From Aquimarina sp. (GTDB lineage: Bacteria > Bacteroidota > Bacteroidia > Flavobacteriales > Flavobacteriaceae), in assembly GCA_002697475.1 (NCBI GenBank), contig NZVW01000119.1, forward strand, positions 1-8,870: 8,870 nt of DNA. Reading direction: 5' to 3'. The stretch's first letter is position 1; each line of letters starts with the position of its first letter. The notes beneath the pieces were generated by a model that made no database searches, was not told the DNA's origin, and worked only from the letters and a program-made list of their open reading frames with translations. The translations under genes and the position numbers were made by a program. Positions 1 to 4,668 of the stretch are shown here, piece by piece.

Positions 1-702
1 GATGAGCTAGCAGATGTACTGACGAGTTTAGAAGGTATAGCAAAACGCTTCAATGATGCACAATCTTCGAAAAAAGTTTCTATTGCTGACTTGATTGTAC
101 TAGGAGGATGTGCAGCAGTTGAAAAATCTGCAGCAGCAGCAGGTGTAACTGTTGAGGTTCCCTTTACTCCGGGTCGTATGGATACGACTCAGGAGCTAAC
201 CGATGAGGAAAGTTTCAACTGGTTAAAACCGGTGTCCGATGGCTTCAGAAATTATCAAAATGATAAAGTTGGGTTTCATATACCGCCGGAGCATATATTT
301 TTAGACAGAGCAAATTTACTAACACTTACCGCTCCTGAGTGGACTGTCCTGGTAGGAGGAATGCGCGTACTGGATCAAAATTATGATCACTCAGGTTTAG
401 GAGTTTTTACGGAAAGGAAAGAAACACTGAGTAACGATTTCTTCAAGGTGCTAACAAGTATGGATTATGAGTGGGTGCCATTTGATGATAAAGAAATGAT
501 TTTTAATATCAACGAGAGAAAATCAGGTATGACAAAGTATAAGGCATCCAGATGTGATTTAATATTTGGCTCTAATGCGCAACTGAGAAATATCGCAGAA
601 GTATATGCCGCCAATGATGGATTAGAGCGTTTTGTAACAGATTTTGTAAAGGCCTGGGACAAAGTTATGATGTTGGATCGTTATGATGTAAAAAGCGCTT
701 AA
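1..702 (+). CDS. katG: Catalase-peroxidase KatG, C-terminal part (5' end outside window)
   Basis: Frame 1 is open from base 1 to the TAA at 700-702 and gives 233 residues; the gene begins upstream of the window. KatG is a haem enzyme that removes hydrogen peroxide by catalase and peroxidase reactions. Full-length KatGs are about 720-750 residues, so this is roughly the last third. It corresponds to the C-terminal, haem-free copy of the duplicated peroxidase fold. Recognisable family segments are DLIVLGGCAAVEKSAAAAG (about residues 31-49), VPFTPGRMDTTQ, the LTAPEWTVLVGGMRVL stretch, and the end with DLIFGSNAQLRNIAEVYA and FVTDFVKAWDKVMMLDRYD. The catalytic Arg/Trp/His and the Met-Tyr-Trp adduct of the N-terminal domain lie outside the window, so activity cannot be judged here. 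The TTG at 91 is only an internal codon. A hairpin terminator follows 17 bp after the stop, so katG ends its transcript here. Identification is very secure. Confidence 0.97.
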   Translation, partial: DELADVLTSLEGIAKRFNDAQSSKKVSIADLIVLGGCAAVEKSAAAAGVTVEVPFTPGRMDTTQELTDEESFNWLKPVSDGFRNYQNDKVGFHIPPEHIFLDRANLLTLTAPEWTVLVGGMRVLDQNYDHSGLGVFTERKETLSNDFFKVLTSMDYEWVPFDDKEMIFNINERKSGMTKYKASRCDLIFGSNAQLRNIAEVYAANDGLERFVTDFVKAWDKVMMLDRYDVKSA

Positions 703-719
703 TTGTTGATTATATTTTT

Positions 720-768
720 AAAACCTCTGCAAGGAGTAGGCGTATTCCGCAGAGGTTTTTTATTTTTT
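720..768 (+). terminator. Rho-independent terminator of katG
   Basis: An 11-bp perfect stem (AAAACCTCTGC at 720-730 with GCAGAGGTTTT at 749-759) encloses an 18-nt loop and runs into a T-rich tract (755-768). It lies 17 bp beyond the katG stop and before the convergent lipoprotein gene. The T tract is much better on the + strand, so it mainly serves katG, though it may also slow readthrough from the - strand. Confidence 0.85.
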
Positions 769-801
769 AAGAATTTAAAGTTAGGATATTTTTTTTGAAA
801 C

Positions 802-1317
802 TTAGTTTTGGCAAAGGTCTAAGGTAAAGTTACCATTAATAGTGCTGCCTTTCTGACCTGTAGCCACGACTCTACCAGTAATCATAGTTTCAGAAGCTTC
901 TGTTATCTCTATCTTCCCACAAGTTGCCAATTCCACAATAGTAACACTTTCGTTATCTATAGTTTCTATTGTATTAAAGTTCAGAGACTCACCCTCTCCT
1001 AAGACATCTGATAAAGTAATTGTCTGCGGACTTAAGTTTGATAAAGAAAAGATTATGGAACCTTGGATAGGCTCAAACTCAGGAAATGTACAGCTTCCTC
1101 CGGTTACTTCAAATACGTGAATTCTACAAAAATATTCATCAAATTGAGATCTGAAGTCTCCTCCGGTAACCGTGAAATTAAAACCTCTAAATACTCCTTT
1201 AGCTGGTTGGTCAATTATCTCACCACAAATGGAATTCTCCTGAGAGTCGTCTGAACTGCATGAAGATAGTAGTGTAGAGATAATCAATAGAATTGCTAAT
1301 AAATTAGTTTTTTTCAT
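802..1317 (-). CDS. Small cysteine-containing lipoprotein of unknown function
   Basis: This 171-residue protein starts with a lipoprotein signal peptide: a KK basic start, a hydrophobic core (LLAILLIISTLL) and the lipobox LSSC with lipidated Cys20. The residues after Cys20, SSDDS, resemble the Ser/Asp-rich export signal that sends lipoproteins to the cell surface in flavobacteria. The mature part is acidic and probably beta-rich, with five further cysteines (31, 64, 76, 133, 169) that could form disulfides outside the cell. A GGSCTFPEFEPIQG segment and a closing GNFTLDLC strand look like the small beta-sandwich lipoproteins common in this phylum, but I recognise no named family. It is transcribed alone, toward katG, and divergently from the VOC lipoprotein. 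The ATG at 1317 directly precedes the signal peptide, and no Shine-Dalgarno is visible, as usual in Bacteroidota. That it is a real lipoprotein is secure; its function is unknown. Confidence 0.9.
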   Translation of the reverse strand: MKKTNLLAILLIISTLLSSCSSDDSQENSICGEIIDQPAKGVFRGFNFTVTGGDFRSQFDEYFCRIHVFEVTGGSCTFPEFEPIQGSIIFSLSNLSPQTITLSDVLGEGESLNFNTIETIDNESVTIVELATCGKIEITEASETMITGRVVATGQKGSTINGNFTLDLCQN

Positions 1318-1424
1318 AAAATAGATTTAAGTAGGATTATTAATTACAATCATGTTTCATTAAGAACTAAAATGTTACTATGATTTTTTGAAGTTTTTAG
1401 TTGGTATATTGATTATGGGCTGTT

Positions 1425-1432
1425 CAAATATA
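1425..1432 (-). promoter_or_regulatory. Possible -7 element for the small lipoprotein gene
   Basis: Read on the - strand this is TATATTTG, a full match to the Bacteroidota -7 consensus TAnnTTTG. It lies about 108 bp before the ATG at 1317, implying a leader near 100 nt. No TTG-type -33 box is visible at the expected spacing of about 20 bp. In such AT-rich DNA the match could be chance. Confidence 0.3.
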
Positions 1433-1594
1433 TACAATTTATTAGGTTGAGTTGAGTTAAAAATACAGAAATTACAAGTATTAATTATATTATTATTTGT
1501 TTTAATCATAAAAAAATGATTTATAATTGTTAATTTATTATAAAATATTAAAATATTTTCAAATTTAATATTAAAAAATTAATGAATAATTTAT

Positions 1595-1602
1595 TTACTT
1601 TG
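1595..1602 (+). promoter_or_regulatory. Possible -7 element for the VOC lipoprotein gene
   Basis: TTACTTTG matches TAnnTTTG at all but one position and is followed by the GC-rich patch CGCCGG, a local contrast typical of flavobacterial promoters. It lies about 50 bp before the ATG at 1654 and behind a long A/T-rich tract. No clear -33 TTG is visible. The short leader that follows (AACAAACACACAAATC) is A-rich without a Shine-Dalgarno, as is usual in this phylum. Confidence 0.4.
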
Positions 1603-1653
1603 CGCCGGTTGAAAAAAATTCAATCATAACAAACACACAAATCAATTTATATT

Positions 1654-2694
1654 ATGAAAACACAAAATTTCACACAAATTTTGAAAGGAATTCTTTTGGC
1701 TTATCTGGCCGTTATAACTAGCTGTTCTACAGAAGACTCACATGTGGAAATCCAGCAAAAGGGTAGTGTAGAATGTACTTCGTTTATGATTCCTGATGAA
1801 AAAATTCAAGACTATTATGATAGCGGAATTAATGTTCCTCGACCTGAGGATACTCATCTAAAAGCTTTATTGCATTATAATATTAATGTGAGTGATTTTG
1901 AAGCTTCTAAAAAGTTCTATAAGCTATTGGCATTCGCTAACTTTATTGATCAGAATATCAATGTCACAGATCCTGCTGAAGCTCAGGGACTGGATCTTCC
2001 TCCATATTCCTTGAAGACCACACCAATGAGAGCAAAGGATGGTTTTATTATAGATCTTATTAAATTTAATACACCGTATGATGGAGAGGCTCCGCATAAA
2101 GACTATAATAGTATTGGTTTTTCTTCACTTCACCTAAAGTCAAGTAACCTAAAAAAGGACAGAGCTTATCTGGAAAGAAATGGCGTGCCATCTACAGTAA
2201 TAGTAGGTACAGAGGATGCACCAGAGAAAATTCAATTTGCAGACCCTGATGGAACAACAATATTAATGTCTCAGGTAGGTCCGGTATCTCATGTTTATCT
2301 ATTTCAAAGAACAAAAATTGACGGAGTTTTCTCTACTAATATAAATGTTTCTGATCTTGCGACTTCTGTACATTTCTATACTGAAGTTGGGTTTAAGTTG
2401 ATTAATCAAAATGAGAACTACGCGACTATAGCTTTATCAAAAGGGCGTCATATTACACTTACAGAATCTTGTAGTACAAATAGCGCGTATGAAAAACTGA
2501 ATCATTTAGGTATAGCAAGAATAGCTCTTACGACTAGTAATCTTGAGGCTGATATGGAAATACTAAAAGCGAAAGGAATCCAATTTTATGCTCCTCAGCC
2601 AACTCAAGGTACGGGACTGTTCTCAATTATTAAATTTGCAGCTTTTGAAGATCCTGATGGAAACGTTATTGAATTAGTAAAATTACCGCTATAG
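1654..2694 (+). CDS. Lipoprotein with two VOC (glyoxalase/dioxygenase-fold) domains
   Basis: This 346-residue protein has a lipoprotein signal peptide with lipobox ITSC (lipid Cys24) followed by STEDS, so it should be membrane-anchored and possibly surface-exposed. Two VOC-superfamily domains follow, at about residues 70-207 and 222-344. Each starts with a NINVSD strand followed by a SxxFY-type helix (KKFYKLLAF; VHFYTEVGF) and ends with a DPDG turn (197-200; 333-336). VOC proteins include glyoxalase I, extradiol dioxygenases and fosfomycin or bleomycin resistance proteins, which use a His/His/Glu metal site. Here domain 1 keeps His74 and His160 but has Leu204 at the Glu position; domain 2 has Ser227 and Ala291 at the His positions but keeps Glu340. 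Neither domain has a full site, so it may be a binding protein or have a composite site. Substrate is unknown. Nearly all VOC enzymes are cytosolic, so the lipobox is notable. It is a single gene closed by a hairpin. Confidence 0.88.
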   Translation: MKTQNFTQILKGILLAYLAVITSCSTEDSHVEIQQKGSVECTSFMIPDEKIQDYYDSGINVPRPEDTHLKALLHYNINVSDFEASKKFYKLLAFANFIDQNINVTDPAEAQGLDLPPYSLKTTPMRAKDGFIIDLIKFNTPYDGEAPHKDYNSIGFSSLHLKSSNLKKDRAYLERNGVPSTVIVGTEDAPEKIQFADPDGTTILMSQVGPVSHVYLFQRTKIDGVFSTNINVSDLATSVHFYTEVGFKLINQNENYATIALSKGRHITLTESCSTNSAYEKLNHLGIARIALTTSNLEADMEILKAKGIQFYAPQPTQGTGLFSIIKFAAFEDPDGNVIELVKLPL

Positions 2695-2709
2695 TGGTGT
2701 AGTATATAA

Positions 2710-2743
2710 ATATTCACTCAAACAATTTTGTTTGAGTGAATAT
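2710..2743 (+). terminator. Hairpin terminator after the VOC lipoprotein
   Basis: A perfect 14-bp stem (2710-2723 with 2730-2743; GTTTGAGTGAATAT on the right arm) closes a 6-nt loop AATTTT 15 bp after the stop codon. Only a broken T-rich tail (CTTAATTT) follows, so it is a good hairpin but an imperfect intrinsic terminator. The position and perfect pairing still make it the likely transcript end. Confidence 0.6.
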
Positions 2744-2956
2744 CTTAATTTCGTGGAGCTAACGGTTTTTTTCTTTTAAATTTCTTTGGGATAACAAAAG
2801 ATTTTATGTCTTCTGTTGTAGAGTTAAATAACCACTTGCGAGACTAATTATAATAGTCTCTATGCTTTTAGATGCTTAATATATGATCCAGCACTATTTA
2901 GGGATATGAGATTACCAATATTTAGTGTCACGGATCAGAAATAAACTCTATCTAAC

Positions 2957-2983
2957 AGAGATATGTTTAGGAAACAGATCTCT
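2957..2983 (-). terminator. Hairpin overlapping the stop of the PadR-partner gene
   Basis: The arms 2957-2968 and 2972-2983 pair at 11 of 12 positions around the 3-nt loop AGG. The hairpin covers the TAA at 2967-2969 and the last five codons of the membrane-protein gene. No clear T run follows on the - strand, so it could be a weak terminator, a 3'-end stabilising stem, or chance. Confidence 0.35.
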
Positions 2984-3575
2984 TATACATTGTAAAGAAA
3001 AAGAAAGGCAGAAAACCAAAACAAAAAATAAAAGCACCTGCTAATAGTAATAGTTCAGCACCTTGTAAATGCAACAATTTAAAAAGTCCTGATAATCCTG
3101 TAATTATCGCAGCTACTGTACCAAGAATAATTTTCATCTTTTCTGTAAGTGCTTTTGAAATTGCTACTTTGTATCGATCAATTGCCAGTAGAGGGATGAA
3201 GATTAAAAAAAGAATCAAAAACCCTATAATGAATAGTTGATAACCATAAGGCATTTGAAGTAGCTTAAAAGTTACTCCGGCTGTAAGTGTTAAGGATCCG
3301 ATAAATCCAGTAAAGTACAATAATTTTTTCATGAGTAAAATGCGTTTTGAGTTTAGTAAAAAAATAGTTTTGTTTTCTATGTCAATTAACCCGTTAGGAG
3401 CTAAGTCTGATATGGCTTTATCTAATAATTGATGAAATGTTTTTTCTTTTCCCATTCCATTTTCAACCACGCAACATAAGTGATCAATAATATCGTCTCT
3501 TAAAGATTTTATTTTGAAGCCCTGGGAGTCAACAATATTTTCAATTGTTTCCTCTTGTTCTTGTGTTAGTTTCAT
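2967..3575 (-). CDS. Four-helix membrane protein paired with a PadR regulator
   Basis: This 202-residue protein has a soluble N-terminal part (about 1-75) and four predicted membrane helices in two hairpins (about 84-106, 112-132, 146-166 and 173-195). The N-terminal part has the pattern LTQEQEETIENIV, then LRDDIIDHLCCVVE near residue 25, then DLAPNGLIDIENKTIFLL. This helical module with a DDIIDHLCC core is seen next to PadR genes in Bacteroidota, and it recalls the HAAS/DUF1700 modules that accompany PadR regulators in Firmicutes; that comparison is by layout and not by alignment. The start ATG shares ATGA with the padR stop, so translation is probably coupled. The job is likely to sense or respond to membrane stress or a ligand under PadR control, which is inference. 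The pair of adjacent cysteines (34-35) is distinctive. No enzymatic motif is visible. Confidence 0.85.
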   Translation of the reverse strand: MKLTQEQEETIENIVDSQGFKIKSLRDDIIDHLCCVVENGMGKEKTFHQLLDKAISDLAPNGLIDIENKTIFLLNSKRILLMKKLLYFTGFIGSLTLTAGVTFKLLQMPYGYQLFIIGFLILFLIFIPLLAIDRYKVAISKALTEKMKIILGTVAAIITGLSGLFKLLHLQGAELLLLAGAFIFCFGFLPFFFFTMYKRSVS

Positions 3576-3925
3576 ACTATTCGATATTGAGGAAATACAA
3601 TATTGTTTATAGTAGCTATAAAATCTTTTAACTCTTCAAGGTATTGAACTTTCTTATCCTCTCCTTTTGGAGTTAAGTAATAGTATTTCCTTACTCTTTT
3701 TCCGATATGTTGCTCTTCACACGAGAGAAGGCCATCTTTTGTCATTTTTTGAAGCGCTGGATATAATGAGCCGTCTTTGAGTAAAATTTTCTCATCTGAT
3801 AACTCTTTAACGCGTTGAAAAATTTCATAACCGTACATTCTACCATTCTCTGAAAGTAGATTGAGAATAATAGCAAACAGTGTTCCTTTTAATAGTTCTT
3901 TTGAATACATAGGATAAATATACAT
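3572..3925 (-). CDS. PadR-family transcriptional regulator
   Basis: The 117-residue product is a short PadR protein (subfamily 2 type), a winged-helix DNA-binding repressor that usually responds to phenolics, drugs or envelope stress. The family signature is clear: ELLKGTLFAIILNLLSENG, then MYGYEIFQRVKEL (about 30-42), KDGSLYPALQKMTKDGLL (recognition helix, about 50-67), and the wing with RVRKYYYLTPKGEDKK (about 78-93). A short C-terminal helix remains for dimerisation. The first ATG is at 3925, but the ATG at 3910 (MYSKELLKG) is where most relatives begin, so the true start may be five codons in. The gene overlaps the following membrane-protein gene by 4 bp and should be co-transcribed with it. 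PadR proteins commonly repress their own operon; repeated ATACAT half-sites surround both starts and are listed separately. Family assignment is secure; ligand unknown. Confidence 0.93.
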   Translation of the reverse strand: MYIYPMYSKELLKGTLFAIILNLLSENGRMYGYEIFQRVKELSDEKILLKDGSLYPALQKMTKDGLLSCEEQHIGKRVRKYYYLTPKGEDKKVQYLEELKDFIATINNIVFPQYRIV

Positions 3926-3956
3926 ATTTTAACAATACATCATAATTCTATGTATT
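3904..3956 (-). promoter_or_regulatory. Candidate PadR operator: 15-bp-spaced ATACAT half-sites
   Basis: On the + strand ATACAT occurs at 3905-3910, 3920-3925 and 3935-3940, and its inverse ATGTAT at 3950-3955, each exactly 15 bp from the last. The two outer sites form a perfect inverted repeat, AATACAT at 3934-3940 and ATGTATT at 3950-3956 with a 9-bp spacer. PadR operators typically pair ATGT and ACAT half-sites, here in the reverse order. The two inner copies coincide with the two candidate ATG-TAT starts of padR, so part of the pattern is coding. Autoregulation is inferred. Confidence 0.45.
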
Positions 3957-4253
3957 AAAAATTTAAAGTTTTACATATTCTGAAATTCTTGCCCTATAAA
4001 TATGTGGTGTATATGTTTAGTACAAATTTTGATTTTTCTTCTGTTTTATATATATAAATTATTGATAATTAATACTTAGTGTCTGTGTATAGTTTGTTAA
4101 AGATGGAATAGGAACAAACAATTTTTGTTCGCTTTATTAATACAGAAAATCATCGTTTTAGGTAGTTAGTAGTATTTTTTATGTCGTTTGTATAAAATTT
4201 TTATAAATCTGTGTTTATCTGAATATTTTAGGAAACACACTAAAACTCAAATT

Positions 4254-4343
4254 ATGAAAAACTTACACAAACTTATTCTAAAATTCTCAGAGACCTTCCA
4301 ACCCTTCTCAGGCAATTCTTTGCATCTCACCAGAAAAAAATAA
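4254..4343 (+). CDS. Doubtful 29-residue ORF
   Basis: ATG at 4254 opens a 29-codon frame ending in TAA at 4341-4343. The product is basic (MKNLHKLILKFSETFQPF at the start, LHLTRKK at the end) with no clear signal peptide or known leader motif. In its favour, an A-rich, C-containing leader (AACACACTAAAACTCAAATT) resembles that of the VOC lipoprotein gene, and the ORF is less AT-rich than its surroundings. Against it, there is no homology I recognise, no promoter match and no following gene in the same unit. It could be a small peptide, the start of a decayed gene, or chance. Confidence 0.22.
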   Translation: MKNLHKLILKFSETFQPFSGNSLHLTRKK

Positions 4344-4381
4344 GCAATCATTTGTCAATCGTAATTTAGTTTACTCTTGAT

Positions 4382-4468
4382 GAAGTATATAGATGATACT
4401 CTAAATTGGGTTACTTCAATTTAGGTTGGAGTAGTGATACTTCAAATAATAAGTACTATGCTATATAC
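4382..4468. repeat. Cluster of overlapping inverted repeats
   Basis: Three perfect inverted repeats sit here: CTAAATTG (4401-4408) with CAATTTAG (4417-4424); GAAGTAT (4382-4388) with ATACTTC (4437-4443); and GTATATAG (4385-4392) with CTATATAC (4461-4468). The last two share bases 4385-4388 and cannot form together. TACTTCAA also repeats directly at 4412-4419 and 4438-4445. The sequence is AT-rich, so chance matches are expected; a structured RNA leader is only a possibility. Confidence 0.3.
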
Positions 4469-4668
4469 CTAGGAAATTGATATTTATTTCAGAATTCTAT
4501 AAAAGTATCTCCTTGTTTTCATACTAAAATTTTTACAGCTTGATAAGTTTTGATTGTTGATGCTCAGAGCCATAGCTAAAAAGACTATAGAAGAAAATTG
4601 GAAAATTGATAGTAATTAGTGAAAAATTGCCTATACGCATTTATTAACCTTATAACTTAACTAAAAAA

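Larger units (their letters stand above)
1318..1653. other. Divergent intergenic region between two lipoprotein genes
   Basis: This 336-bp stretch separates two outward-facing lipoprotein genes and should hold both promoters. It is very AT-rich, especially 1480-1595, where A/T runs could act as UP-like elements. I see no ORF with a convincing start, no RNA gene and no strong inverted repeat. The two weak promoter candidates are listed separately. Confidence 0.6.
3926..4668. other. Long AT-rich intergenic region between padR and the protease gene
   Basis: This 743-bp stretch should hold the divergent promoters of the padR operon and the secreted protease. I find no match to TAnnTTTG close to the protease start. 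It contains a 29-codon ORF at 4254-4343 (weak), a 7-bp hairpin at 4112-4130 (GAACAAA/TTTGTTC) and overlapping inverted repeats at 4382-4468. No tRNA, known riboswitch or mobile-element end is recognisable. The rest looks like ordinary AT-rich spacer, perhaps with decayed sequence around 4250-4345. Confidence 0.6.

Noticed and set aside
465..662. 65-codon - strand ORF inside katG
   Set aside because: It is antisense to a clear KatG coding sequence and has no recognisable product.
91..702. TTG at 91 as the start of a separate short gene
   Set aside because: The same frame is open to base 1 and the upstream residues continue the KatG sequence, so this is an internal codon.
1063..1254. 63-codon + strand ORF inside the small lipoprotein gene
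   Set aside because: It is antisense to a protein with a convincing lipoprotein signal peptide and has no features of its own.
2840..2860. 7-bp hairpin GAGACTA/TAGTCTC as a terminator
   Set aside because: The stem is short, no proper T tract follows, and it is far from any gene end.
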